Assembly: GCF_016900095.1 (NCBI RefSeq)
Contig: NZ_JACJJP010000008.1
Location: forward strand, 46,582 to 110,581
DNA length: 64,000 nt
Direction of reading: 5' to 3'
Origin: Gemmiger formicilis
Lineage (GTDB): Bacteria > Bacillota > Clostridia > Oscillospirales > Ruminococcaceae
Below, piece by piece: positions 1 to 9,000 of the stretch. The position numbers and the translations under genes were made by a program. Under the pieces are notes generated by a model that saw only the letters and a list, made by a program, of their open reading frames with translations, was not told the DNA's origin and searched no databases. Position 1 is the first letter of the stretch, and the number at the start of each line of letters is the position of its first letter.

Positions 1-424
1 GGCGGTAGTAGGTAGCCAGAATGCCGTGGACCAGCTCCTGATGGTCCTTTTCCACCACCCCGATGGATTCCAGCTTCAGCATATGGTGCCGGGCAGAGCT
101 GGGAGCAATGCCCAGCTCGTCGGCCAGCCGCTTGGAGGTCACCGGCTCGGCCAGAATCATCATTTTTTCCAGCATGCGCTGGCGCAGCGGGTGCATGAAA
201 ATGGCCACATCTTTTTCGTCGCTCAAAATCAGCATATCATCCCGGAACCGGGGCTTAAAGACCTTGTCCGTATCCTTGGGCTCTGTGGGAGGGTTGGAAC
301 GGTCCGCAGCGTCCACTGCACCGACCGCATCCCTGTTTGCGTTTGCATCGGTGGGCACCGGCACGGCTGCCGGCTGTTTGCCCCCACCGCGGGAAGTCTT
401 TTTCTTCGTCTCTGTCTGTTTCAT
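1..424 (-). CDS. ArsR-like winged-helix regulator (partial)
   Basis: Reads leftward off the window edge, so only about 141 N-terminal codons are visible. The ATG at 422-424 is preceded on the minus strand by an AAAGGGGAT ribosome binding site. The first ~45 residues are a low-complexity, charged linker rich in Lys, Thr and Ala. After that comes a winged-helix core with the helix-turn-helix stretch LADELGIAPSSARHHMLKLE, typical of ArsR/GntR-style repressors. Its target cannot be told from this fragment. It is host chromosome rather than mobile-element sequence, since it lies outside the tRNA that marks the left flank. Confidence 0.7.
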   Translation of the reverse strand, partial: MKQTETKKKTSRGGGKQPAAVPVPTDANANRDAVGAVDAADRSNPPTEPKDTDKVFKPRFRDDMLILSDEKDVAIFMHPLRQRMLEKMMILAEPVTSKRLADELGIAPSSARHHMLKLESIGVVEKDHQELVHGILATYYR

Positions 425-603
425 GACCCCATCCCCTTTCATTACACAAACTATATCATTACAATTATTGTGATGTCAAGAAGAAAATGGCATTTTCTGC
501 CTTGTCCCTGCCAACTTTTTCGCCATTTTTTCCTTACGTGCTTCGGCCACGGCCGTTTTGGGGAGGGCTGCAAAAAAAGTTTATACTTTTTTGAGAAAAA
601 GGC

Positions 604-632
604 TTGACAAATTCCTGTACGCATGGTATAGT
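604..632 (+). promoter_or_regulatory. Sigma-A promoter of the tRNA-fMet gene
   Basis: TTGACA at 604-609 and TATAGT at 627-632 are 17 bases apart, a near-consensus housekeeping promoter. The tRNA begins about 36 bases downstream. Confidence 0.85.
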
Positions 633-667
633 AATTAAGCTATCTCGAAAGAGACGCAACCAAATAT

Positions 668-743
<76 letters not shown>

Positions 744-748
744 CATTG

Positions 749-780
749 ATTGGCCGATTTTACTGTCGGCCAATTTTTTA
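749..780 (+). terminator. Intrinsic terminator of tRNA-fMet
   Basis: TTGGCCGA (750-757) pairs with TCGGCCAA (766-773) across an 8-base loop and is followed by a T run at 774-779. Confidence 0.85.
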
Positions 781-811
781 TTGCTGTATCGTCAAAATAC
801 GACGTTTTGGA

Positions 812-833
812 GCCTGCTGAGTGCAGGCTTTTT
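812..833 (+). terminator. Terminator-like hairpin
   Basis: GCCTGC (812-817) and GCAGGC (823-828) enclose a five-base loop and are followed by five T residues. Confidence 0.6.
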
Positions 834-888
834 CCATTACTGTCGCCACCGCTGTCAGGCGGTTTTGGCAGGGATTTCCGTCTATAGA

Positions 889-931
889 AGGCCGTCAGGC
901 TCCCCTCTTCTGGGAGTTTGGCGGCCTTTTT
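889..931 (+). terminator. Terminator-like hairpin
   Basis: A 16-base arm at 889-904 pairs, with some G-U pairs and one mismatch, with 912-927. TTTTT follows at 927-931. It is the third terminator-shaped structure after the tRNA. Confidence 0.6.
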
Positions 932-1176
932 CGGTTTTAGGCGAAAAAATCGCCGCAGAAGTATGGAAAATTTTCCGGCAGGATTTTGTTGGTTCTGCCG
1001 GTTTTCTGATTGCGATAGTGATAACAGCAATTTCATATACGTCTTTATTTATGGCCTGGTATCCGGCATCAGCTGGAGACTGGGCCTTTTGTTTGCTTAC
1101 CCTGCTACCCGGCTGAGAAAAGCAGCCTTGTAGATAGATTCAACCTTATCCAAAACACGGAAAGCGAGGACACCCA

Positions 1177-2103
1177 ATGATTCTTGGTATCGACCACGGC
1201 TATTACGCCATCAAAACACGAAACTGTTCCTTCCCGGCTGGCATTACACCTTTCGGTGACCGTGAACCCTACACCCGCCAGAATGTGCTTACGTTCGGCG
1301 GGTGTTTTTTTGTTTGCGGCAGCGGGCGGCAGCCGATCCAGCGGGACAAGACCGCCAACGACAACTACTACCTGCTGACGCTGGCGGCCATCGCCAAAGA
1401 GATCGAGGCCCGCGGCGCACCGCGGGAATGCAGCGTGACCATCGCGGCAGGACTGCCGCTGACCAGCTACGGCCGCGAGAAGCCTGCCTTCCGCAAGTAC
1501 CTGCTGCGCAATGCGGGTCAGCCGACGGAATTCGCTTACGAGGGCAAGAAGTACCACATCACGATCGAGGACGTGCTGCTGTTTCCCCAGGGATTCACCG
1601 CGCTCATGACCCAGCCTGACCTGCTGGTGGACGAACCCTCTATGCTGCTGCTCGATATCGGCGGATGGACGGTCGATCTTATGCGCATCGACAACGGACG
1701 CCCGATCATCGACACCTGCCACAGCCTTGAGTTCGGCATGATCCGCTGCATTGACGATGTGCGGGAGCGAGTGCGGCAGAACACCGGGCTGTCCCTGACC
1801 GACGCCCAGATTGAGCAGGTGCTGGCCGGCCGCCCGTGCAGTTTAGACGAAACGGTGCGCAGCCTGATCCGTGAGCAGGGGCGGCTCTACACCGAGCGGC
1901 TGCTCTCGGCCGTACTGGAAGCGGGGTTTGATTACCATGCACTGCCGGTCGTCATGATGGGTGGCGGCGCGTCAGTGGTAAGCCGCCACATCCGCCCCAG
2001 TGACGGCCTGTGTCGCACCGTGACGCTGCTGGACGACCGTGTCAACGCGCAAGGCTACGAGCGCGCCGTGGCCGCGCTTTGGGGCGATGACGCGCAGGGG
2101 TGA
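1177..2103 (+). CDS. ParM/StbA-type actin-like segregation ATPase
   Basis: 308 residues with the actin/ParM fold. It opens MILGIDHGYYAIKT (phosphate-1 loop), has a central LLDIGGWTVDLMRI (phosphate-2) and near the end VVMMGGGASVV (adenosine motif). Such proteins polymerise to push sister copies of plasmids or excised elements apart. GCGAGGA precedes the ATG. The stop overlaps the GTG start of the next small gene, an arrangement expected of a parMR operon. A terminator-shaped hairpin (1271-1311) lies inside the early coding region. The family is clear; the filament role here is inferred. Confidence 0.85.
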   Translation: MILGIDHGYYAIKTRNCSFPAGITPFGDREPYTRQNVLTFGGCFFVCGSGRQPIQRDKTANDNYYLLTLAAIAKEIEARGAPRECSVTIAAGLPLTSYGREKPAFRKYLLRNAGQPTEFAYEGKKYHITIEDVLLFPQGFTALMTQPDLLVDEPSMLLLDIGGWTVDLMRIDNGRPIIDTCHSLEFGMIRCIDDVRERVRQNTGLSLTDAQIEQVLAGRPCSLDETVRSLIREQGRLYTERLLSAVLEAGFDYHALPVVMMGGGASVVSRHIRPSDGLCRTVTLLDDRVNAQGYERAVAALWGDDAQG

Positions 2104-2390
2104 ACCGCCCGCAGTTCGTATTCCGCCCCAATCTGCGCGACCCGGCCCAGCGCCGTGCCTGGCAGCTGCTGCAGGGACAGCCGGCCGGGGAGCGCAGCGC
2201 CTATCTGGCTGCCTGCATCCTCAAGGCCAGTGACCAGGCTGCCGCACAAAAAGAGCTGCGTGCCATGCTGCGGGAAGAACTCGGCAAAATCCAAGTCACA
2301 GCTGCGCCTGCGGAACCGAAGCCGAAGAAGGCGGTGCCAAAATCAACGCTGGACTTTTTCTCTGCCTTGCAGGAGGACGCGCCCGAATAG
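2100..2390 (+). CDS. Small ParR-like partner of the actin-like ATPase
   Basis: 96 residues starting at GTG, which overlaps the ParM stop by four bases; GCAGGGG precedes it. The N-terminal part (FVFRPNLRDPAQRRAWQLL, then a helical ERSAYLAACIL) could form a ribbon-helix-helix DNA-binding unit. The C-terminal part is charged and Lys/Pro-rich, ending in an FFSAL patch that could contact ParM. The call as centromere-binding adaptor rests mainly on position and size; sequence similarity was not tested. Confidence 0.55.
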   Translation: MNRPQFVFRPNLRDPAQRRAWQLLQGQPAGERSAYLAACILKASDQAAAQKELRAMLREELGKIQVTAAPAEPKPKKAVPKSTLDFFSALQEDAPE

Positions 2391-2474
2391 ATGCCCCCCA
2401 CATTGCTGCGAAACACAAAATACAGCCAAAGTCCCACAGTTTGCCTTTGGCTGACACAAAGGAGATGAACCGAA

Positions 2475-3365
2475 TTGGCTGTATTTCGAGTAGAACGAAC
2501 GAGCGACTACACCGTTATGAGCAACTACCACCTGCGGGACAAGCGGCTCAGCCTGAAGGCCAAGGGGTTGTTGTCGCAGATGCTCTCACTGCCGGAGGAT
2601 TGGGATTACACGCTGGCCGGCCTGTGTTACATCAACCGGGAGAGCAAGGATGCCATCCGCACCGCAATCCGCGAGCTGGAGCAGGCCGGTTACATACGCC
2701 GCCGTCAAACCATCGACAGCGGTGGCAAGTTCGCGGGCAACGAGTACACGATCTACGAACGACCGCAGGAACCGTTGCCGGGCGAACCGTCATCGGAAAA
2801 ACCGTCGTCGGGAAATCCGACAACGGGAAAACCGATGCCGGAAAATCCCACACAACAAAATATAGAGAAACAAAATACAGATCAATCAAATACCGATTCG
2901 ATTCTTTTCCGGGGATCGGCGGACAAGCCCCCGGAAGCGAAGCGAACCGAAGGAAGTTCGGCAGAGCAGATGGCGGAATACCGGGATCTAATCCGCGACA
3001 ACATCCAGTACCCGCTGCTGGTGGCCCAGGACCCTGACGACGCTGACCTGATTGATGAGATCGTCGAGCTCATGACCGAGACCGTCTGTGCCCGCCGCAA
3101 GACCACCCGCGTCTGCGGGGCTGACTTCCCGGCCGAGGTAGTCAAATCGCAGCTGCTCAAGCTGGATGCCGAGCACATTCGCTTTGTGCTCCAATGCCTG
3201 CATGAGAATACCAGCAAGATCAAAAACATCAAGCAATACCTGCTGGCGACACTGTACAATGCGCCGCTGACCATCAACAGCTACTACAGCGCGCTGGTCA
3301 GCCATGACCTGGCCGAACCGGCTGGCAAAGCAGCAAAGGAGGTGGTGCCTATGATTGCCGAATAA
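2475..3365 (+). CDS. DUF6017 protein with N-terminal winged helix (RepA-like)
   Basis: 296 residues from a TTG start, with GGAG at 2461-2464. Residues 1-95 form a winged-helix region (LSLKAKGLLSQMLSLPEDW, then SKDAIRTAIRELEQAGYI) as in plasmid replication-initiator N-termini. Residues ~95-125 are a short Pro/Glu/Lys repeat linker. Residues ~165-290 match the DUF6017 pattern (YRDLIRDNIQY, then IKNIKQYLLATLYNAP, then SYYSALVSHDL). These proteins are common at the maintenance end of Firmicute conjugative elements and are often annotated as replication initiators. A perfect 9-bp hairpin (2423-2431 with 2445-2453) sits in the leader. Confidence 0.7.
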   Translation: MAVFRVERTSDYTVMSNYHLRDKRLSLKAKGLLSQMLSLPEDWDYTLAGLCYINRESKDAIRTAIRELEQAGYIRRRQTIDSGGKFAGNEYTIYERPQEPLPGEPSSEKPSSGNPTTGKPMPENPTQQNIEKQNTDQSNTDSILFRGSADKPPEAKRTEGSSAEQMAEYRDLIRDNIQYPLLVAQDPDDADLIDEIVELMTETVCARRKTTRVCGADFPAEVVKSQLLKLDAEHIRFVLQCLHENTSKIKNIKQYLLATLYNAPLTINSYYSALVSHDLAEPAGKAAKEVVPMIAE

Positions 3366-3471
3366 GCTGTCCGCGGTATTTTCGCTCTTGATGGTATTGC
3401 TTTCGTTTGCACAATCATTGCATTCGTTCTTTGTTGGGTTTGGGTATAGCTATTAGACCGTCTTTGGAGTA

Positions 3472-3488
3472 TGCTTGCATTGCAAGCA
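3472..3488. promoter_or_regulatory. Perfect inverted repeat, possible operator
   Basis: TGCTTGCA and TGCAAGCA flank a single T, 35 bases before the ATG of the ribbon-helix-helix-like gene. A DNA-binding protein gene directly downstream makes self-regulation plausible but unproven. Confidence 0.4.
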
Positions 3489-3522
3489 AAAACAAACGCA
3501 GATATGGCAGAAAGGAGTAACA

Positions 3523-3960
3523 ATGGAAACCAAAGGCGTGACCTGCAAGATTCCCCTCGATTTGCACAATCGAATCACCGAGGAAATCCGGCAGAGCGAA
3601 AGCACGATGAGTAAATTCATCGAACAGATTATCTTGGAGCACTACGCGAAAGGAGCAATCACAATGGGTAAAACACGGACAATGGCCTTCCAGGTCAGCG
3701 AGGAACTCTTCCAGCAGATCAAGGAGTATCTGGCGCGCTACGAGCAGACCTATCACCGCAAACTCACTCAGAAGGAGTTCGTCATCGGCCTGATCGAGCA
3801 GGCGCTTGAGGAAGCGGACGAGGAATTCGAGGCGGCGGAGGCCGCCGAGGCCGAGGATGCGGCAGAGGACGCCGAAATCAACGATGATGTGGCTGAAATC
3901 GAAGATAACGGCCTGGAAGGTGAGGTGACCGGCGAGGATGAAGAGACCGAAGATGCGTAG
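3523..3960 (+). CDS. Ribbon-helix-helix-like protein with acidic tail
   Basis: 145 residues; AAAGGAG precedes the ATG at 3523. The first part (GVTCKIPLDLHNRITEEIR, then SKFIEQIILEHY) resembles a ribbon-helix-helix DNA-binding domain. The second (AFQVSEELFQQIKEYLARYE, then EFVIGLIEQALEEADEE) is a second helical module. The C-terminus is almost entirely Glu, Asp and Ala. A second good ribosome binding site and ATG lie inside the gene (AAAGGAG at 3649-3655, ATG at 3664), exactly where the second module begins. The acidic reading frame continues for about 43 codons past the TAG stop. Confidence 0.7.
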   Translation: METKGVTCKIPLDLHNRITEEIRQSESTMSKFIEQIILEHYAKGAITMGKTRTMAFQVSEELFQQIKEYLARYEQTYHRKLTQKEFVIGLIEQALEEADEEFEAAEAAEAEDAAEDAEINDDVAEIEDNGLEGEVTGEDEETEDA

Positions 3961-4024
3961 CCGGATGACACGCCGGAAGAAGCTGAGGAAGCAGAGGACG
4001 CGACAGAAACCTGTGAGGATGACA

Positions 4025-4285
4025 ATGCCGACGACGGATCTGCCGTCGATGCTGATGCCGAATCGTCGGCGCGACCGCAATGGGAATGAAATCCGCCCCG
4101 GCATGAGACTGACCGCCCACGGCTGCACAATGTACATCCTCACGGTGCCCACGCTGTACGCGGTGCTCGATCGGGGCTCGCGGAAAGCCACCCTGCGCTA
4201 TGCGGCCGATTGCATCCGCACCGACAACGGCGATATCCAGCCGCTGGAATCACTGATCCTGGAAAACTGGGAGATACAGAAATAG
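4025..4285 (+). CDS. Small hypothetical protein
   Basis: About 86 residues, in a different frame from the preceding acidic tail and overlapping its post-stop extension. The recognisable core begins RNGNEIRPGMRLTAHGCTMY and continues as a compact beta-rich domain (YILTVPTLYAVLD). The start is uncertain: ATG 4025 has GAGGA eight bases upstream, and 4103 is the last in-frame ATG before the core. The gene ends 14 bases before a terminator. No function is known to me. Confidence 0.5.
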   Translation: MPTTDLPSMLMPNRRRDRNGNEIRPGMRLTAHGCTMYILTVPTLYAVLDRGSRKATLRYAADCIRTDNGDIQPLESLILENWEIQK

Positions 4286-4298
4286 TCCAACACCTTGC

Positions 4299-4326
4299 GG
4301 CCCGCAGCCAGACTGTGGGCCTTTTT
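4299..4326 (+). terminator. Intrinsic terminator
   Basis: GGCCCGCAG (4299-4307) pairs with CTGTGGGCC (4313-4321), followed by TTTTT. Confidence 0.8.
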
Positions 4327-4339
4327 CATTTGGGAGGTA

Positions 4340-4471
4340 TGTAGAAAGACCATTCGTTTTATTGACATGTTCGCCGGCAACGGCGTGACGGTCACTGTGG
4401 TGGAAGCCATCGGCCGCAGGCTGGCGGCGGTGGATGCCGAACTGAACGGAGGTACGGCCCCTGCCCCTTGA
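4340..4471 (+). pseudogene. Relic of a C5-cytosine DNA methyltransferase
   Basis: An in-frame stretch reads RKTIRFIDMFAG, which is motif I of cytosine-C5 methyltransferases (IRFIDLFAGIGG in intact enzymes). It passes directly into GNGVTVTVVEAIGRRLA, the family's C-terminal motif X (GNSVTVPVVEWI). Everything between, including the Pro-Cys catalytic loop and target-recognition domain, is missing. The junction falls at the shared Gly residues, consistent with an internal deletion. No good start codon precedes motif I. It cannot be an active enzyme, though the short frame may still be translated from ATG 4367. Confidence 0.65.
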
Positions 4472-5426
4472 CTTCCGTGACCAGAAATTTGGCTGCGAGA
4501 TCGAGATGACCGGCATCACCCGGCAGCAGGCCGCTGGTGCGGTGGCTGCGCTGTTTGGTACAACGGCGCGCCAGACGCATGAATCCCGCGTTTATGACCC
4601 CTGGGAAGTTGTTGACAATGAAGGCAAGAAATGGCGCTTTGTCTATGACAGCAGCATCCAGGCAACGCAGCGCGTTGGCCGGCGGCAGGAACCGGCCCGC
4701 GATTCGGCCTATAAGGTAGAGCTGAACTCGCCGGTGCTGGAATATGCCGAGATGGGCAAATTGCAGGAGGTTGTGCGGGCACTGCGCCATGCCGGGGCAG
4801 TGGTCAACCCCAGCTGCGGGCTGCACGTCCATGTGGATGCGGCGAATCATACGCCGCGCAGCCTGCGGAATCTGCTGTCCATCATGTACTCCAAAGAGGA
4901 CCTGATCCTGAAAGCACTGGGGACCCAGCCGCGAAGGGTGCAGCAGTATTGCCACCTGTCACGGGAAAATGTGATGAAGGTGATCCGCAATATGCCACCG
5001 AGCCTTTCGATGGAGCAGTTGCGCCGCGCCTGGTACGAGGGCCGAGACGGTGCGCATGACCACTACAACTGGTCGAGGTACTATGCGCTGAATCTGCATT
5101 CGGTGTTTTACCACGGCACCGTGGAATGGCGCTGTTTTGAGAGTACACTCCACGCCGGGGAGGTCCGCGCCGACATCACGCTGGCGCTGGCCATGTCGGC
5201 CCAGGCCATCAACCTGCAAAAGACCGTGGCCCGCAAGACGCCGGTGGGGGATAACCCTGCATTCACATTCCGCACCTTCCTGCTCCGCCTTGGCCTGATC
5301 GGCCCCGAATACAAGAATGTGCGGATGCACCTGCTCAAGCGCCTGCCCGGCGACCCAGCCTGGCTGCGAGACCGAAACCAGTATGAAAGTTACCAGCGCC
5401 GCCATACCCGCGGCGATGCCCGATGA
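4461..5426 (+). CDS. Putative amidoligase family enzyme
   Basis: Amidoligases form amide bonds using ATP and a glutamine-synthetase-like fold. The conserved N-terminal FGCEIEMTG lies upstream of the first in-frame ATG (4506). The likely start is therefore CTG 4461, with GGAGG at 4448-4452, giving 321 residues. Starting at 4506 would remove the two Glu residues that family members need for metal binding. A central GLHVHVDA and a C-terminal EWRCFEST fit the family. It ends in an overlap with a gamma-glutamylcyclotransferase-like gene, a pairing described for amidoligases. The substrate is unknown; a peptide or cell-wall modification role is inferred. Confidence 0.75.
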   Translation: MPLDFRDQKFGCEIEMTGITRQQAAGAVAALFGTTARQTHESRVYDPWEVVDNEGKKWRFVYDSSIQATQRVGRRQEPARDSAYKVELNSPVLEYAEMGKLQEVVRALRHAGAVVNPSCGLHVHVDAANHTPRSLRNLLSIMYSKEDLILKALGTQPRRVQQYCHLSRENVMKVIRNMPPSLSMEQLRRAWYEGRDGAHDHYNWSRYYALNLHSVFYHGTVEWRCFESTLHAGEVRADITLALAMSAQAINLQKTVARKTPVGDNPAFTFRTFLLRLGLIGPEYKNVRMHLLKRLPGDPAWLRDRNQYESYQRRHTRGDAR

Positions 5427-5440
5427 AGGAGGCGATGCTT

Positions 5441-5914
5441 TTGGAAGAACTGTATTTTGCCTATGGCTCCAACCTGAACCTTGGTCAGATAGCCGTCCGC
5501 TGCCCGCAGGCCAGGGTGGTCGGCAAGGCTGTGCTGGAAGGATACGAACTGGTCTTCCGTCGCGGCGTGCTGACGATCCTGCCCAAAGAGGGCGGCCGGG
5601 TGAATGGTCTGCTGTGGCGGATCAATGCCTGGGACGAGTTGACGCTCGACCGCTACGAGGGGTATCCGCACCTGTATACAAAGGAACTGCTGCCGGTGCA
5701 GACTGATTCCGGGCCGCAAACCGTTGTGGCCTATGTTATGACCGCTCCCTACTGTGAGAAAGTGCAGCCGCCTGCCGCCACTTATCTGCAAACGGTCTTG
5801 GATGGGTGCCGCATGGCCGGTTTCGACCCGAAAGCCGTGTTGCAAGCGGCAGCCCGAGCCAGGGACGTACAGACACAATCGCACAAGCGGCATCACTCTG
5901 GCACCGAAAGATAA
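5441..5914 (+). CDS. Gamma-glutamylcyclotransferase-like (AIG2/GGCT) protein
   Basis: About 157 residues. The N-terminal LYFAYGSNLNLGQ is the signature loop of the AIG2/GGCT fold, which releases gamma-glutamyl groups as 5-oxoproline. A later LTLDRYEGYPHLYTK is also typical. AAGGAGG at 5426-5432 favours TTG 5441 as start; ATG 5423 and ATG 5435 are in frame but lie on or too near that site. It is translationally coupled to the amidoligase gene and probably reverses or edits gamma-glutamyl linkages made by it. A terminator follows. Confidence 0.75.
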   Translation: MEELYFAYGSNLNLGQIAVRCPQARVVGKAVLEGYELVFRRGVLTILPKEGGRVNGLLWRINAWDELTLDRYEGYPHLYTKELLPVQTDSGPQTVVAYVMTAPYCEKVQPPAATYLQTVLDGCRMAGFDPKAVLQAAARARDVQTQSHKRHHSGTER

Positions 5915-5933
5915 ATACGAACCTTTGACCCGC

Positions 5934-5976
5934 GCCCGCGGCATGATCGTGTATCCATCCATGCTGCGGGCTTTTT
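5934..5976 (+). terminator. Intrinsic terminator
   Basis: GCCCGCGGCATG (5934-5945) pairs with CATGCTGCGGGC (5960-5971), with one internal mismatch, followed by five T residues. Confidence 0.85.
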
Positions 5977-6002
5977 CATTGTCAACATAAGGAGAAAAGC
6001 CT

Positions 6003-9000
6003 ATGAACTGCAAAATCAAAAGAAAGAGCTGGCGAAGGCTGTCTGCTGCGCTGCTGGCAGGGCTGTGCCTTCTGACCGGCAGCGGCGCGGCATTGGCCGC
6101 GCAGGCGGTGGGCGAGGCGGCCACATCCGGGCCAGTACAGGCGGCCCCCGGCGAAGCCACTGCCACACCGGAGACTGCGCCTGGCGGCGAGGCGGCCGCC
6201 ACACCCGAGAGCGCCGCCCCAGATGAAGACCCCGGCACATCCACCCCCGAAACCGCTGCTGCTGCCGCACGGTTCAGCTTCACGGTGCTGGACGCCGACT
6301 ACGAAGCCCCGGCCAGCGGCAACATCGACGAGTCGCTGTTCGGCATCGAGGCGGACGAAGCGCGGATGCCCGCCGGCGAGGCGGTGCCGGTTCTGCTGCA
6401 GGTGGTGGCCCCGGCCCCGGACAGCACCGTCACCGTGACCCTCTCGGACGGGGCGGTCTTTACCGATTCCGAGATGGAGACCGACGACGGCAGCATCTAC
6501 ACCCGCACCTTTGCGAGCGGCGAGCAGGCGTCCGCCTGGATGCTGTATGTGCGGGCGGACGGCGACTTCACCGCCGAAGCGGCCTATACTGCTTCGGATG
6601 GTGCGTCTCTCACCCGCACGATCACGGTTACGCGGAATCACAAAATTTCGTTGTTTTCCGCCTTCTCGGCGCGAGCCGGTGAACACCAGTACCACATCAC
6701 CGATGTGACCAATGTCGGCGGCGAGTGGCTCATCACCTTTGAGGGGGAGGATCAGAGTTATTGTCTTGACCAGGGCATGAACGGCAAGCCCTCGGCCAGC
6801 GTGTACTGGACCTACTACGGCACCACCGACCTGCTGGACCAGGCGCGGGCCGCCGGCTGCAGCAGCAAGCTCGACATCCAGCGGTACGTCTGGGCGCACC
6901 GGCAGGAGGCCAGCGACAGCGGCAGCGCCTATGTTTACCAGGCCAGCGAAGCCTGGTGGCAGAACGTCATGACCACCTACCCGCCGGTGGACCAGCCAAC
7001 CGAACCGGGCGAACCCGAAGAACCCCAGGAGTATTATGCCTCCTGGTCGGCTGGCCCGCAGACGGCCAGCGGGTCGCTGGATCTGAGCCATGGGCTCGAT
7101 CTGCACAAGATCGGTCTCGTGACCGGCGAAACGATTGACGAAGCAGTGTTTGAGATCACGCCTTCGGTCACCGGCGGCAGCATTGACGGCGGCAGCTGGA
7201 GCCTGACGCCTGCCGGGTCGCAAACCGTGACCACCGGCGGCCACGTCATGGACGACACCTACCACACCACCGGCGGCAATGCCTCGGCCAGCTGGATGAT
7301 GCACTACTCGGTCAGCAAGACCAGCGGTACGGCCAGCGGCAATGTGGGGCCGTACTCCTCGCAGGAAGAAGCCAACGCGGCGGCCAGTGCCGCCCAGAGC
7401 GAGGCAGTCAGCCGGCTGCAGGGCGAGGCGCAGGCGGCTGTGGACGCCGCCATTGCATCGGCGCGCAGCCAGATGGCGAACATCACCTTTACGGTGCGCG
7501 AGACCTCGGTTCCCCATGGCTTTGACGCCTATACCGACAGCACCGGCAGCGAGCAGCAGGTCTCTGTGCCCGCGGATGGCAGCACCGATGTAACCATCCA
7601 CAATGAGGAATGGAGCATCCAGGTCAACATTGCCAAGATCGACAGCGAGACCCACCAGCTCATTGCGGCGGATGCCGAGTTTTCCGTGTTCGAGTGGGAC
7701 ACGGTCAAGCAGATGTACATTCCGTTTGGCGGGTACAACCAGTATTCGGTCGTCCGCAATGAGGACGGCAGCTATTCTGTTGCCAACGGCAGCAGCTATG
7801 CCACCGGCAGCCCGGCTGACCGCACCCTCTATTACACCCAGCGCAATGAGGGCAAGTTCATCATTGTCGAGACCCGCGCCCCAGAAGGCTATTATGGAAA
7901 TTGGTCGGACATCACCCACCCCGGCACGGCCGGACAGGTAGAAGGCAAACGCGCCTATGCGTTCACCATCTCCAAAGGAAATGACGGCTCGGTCATCGAC
8001 CTGTCCAACGAGGATTACAATGCGGACATCGGCACGGCCGACAGCGGCGGGACCCTGCTGCGCACGCCGGAGGGCAACACCGTAACCGTTACGCTGTATG
8101 ACGCACCGCAGGAGGCCATCCGCACCTATGTGACCGACAGCAACGGGCTGGCGAACAATGAGGATTCGTACACCAGCACGCCGGTCAGCGGCAAGTTTAC
8201 CAATGACCGCGTAATCGGTGAGATCGTGCTGACCAAGTCTGATCTGGATCAGGCCGTGGAAGGTGCCGACACCGCCTTGCACGGCACTGCCAGCATCGAG
8301 GGCGCGGTGTACGATCTGTACGCCGCCGAGGATATCCAGCACCCGGATGGCGTCAGCGGCACGGTGGACTACAGCAAAATCGTGGACGCCAACGGCAATC
8401 CGATCTGGCACACCACCGTCCTGACCAACGGCGGCTGGGATCCCGACTATTTGCCGGTTCTCGCCAAAGACCACCTAGTCGCCAGCGCCGAGATACGGGA
8501 CGGCGTGCTGGCTTTTGCCAACCTGTATCTTGGCAAATACTATCTGGTCGAGCGCGCCACCGGTATTGTTCTGCCGGTGGATACGGACGGGCATTTCTAT
8601 GTAACGGGTCAGTATCCCGTGCTGGATAAGACCTTGCAGCCCACTGGTGAAACCAAATCACTGAATACCAGTCGCGGTGAGTACACCGACTATGTCTACA
8701 AAAACCAGTACAGCGCGGTGGCTGAGGGTCGGGCATTGACCGGCATCAAGACCTACGATGGGTATTACCTCAGTTTCGCCACTGGTTACCTCTGTGACGA
8801 GATCAACCACTACGAAACCTTGACCTACGGCAGCGAAAGCCAGTATGTCGCCCGTGAAACAGACGGCTCCAAAGATGCGGTGCTGAAATCTGGCTTCTCC
8901 ATTCAGAAGGTTGTCAGCACCACCGGCCCCGGCAGCCCGGCCCCCAAGTTGGAGGGTGCCGGCTTTACCGTCTACCGCATCTGGGAACTGAGCAAAGTGG

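Larger units (their letters stand above)
781..1176. other. Gene-free stretch between tRNA and first element gene
   Basis: No convincing gene here. It holds a small CGTC/GACG hairpin near 790-804 and two further terminator-shaped hairpins at 812-833 and 889-931. The left end of the mobile element should lie in or near this stretch, because plasmid-like genes begin at 1177, but I could not identify an attachment core. Confidence 0.5.

Noticed and set aside
4340..4471. Active small DNA methyltransferase
   Set aside because: The catalytic Pro-Cys loop and target-recognition domain are missing.
5982..8474. 830-codon open frame on the minus strand
   Set aside because: Lies entirely opposite the adhesin gene; composition reflects GC-rich antisense codons, with no motif.
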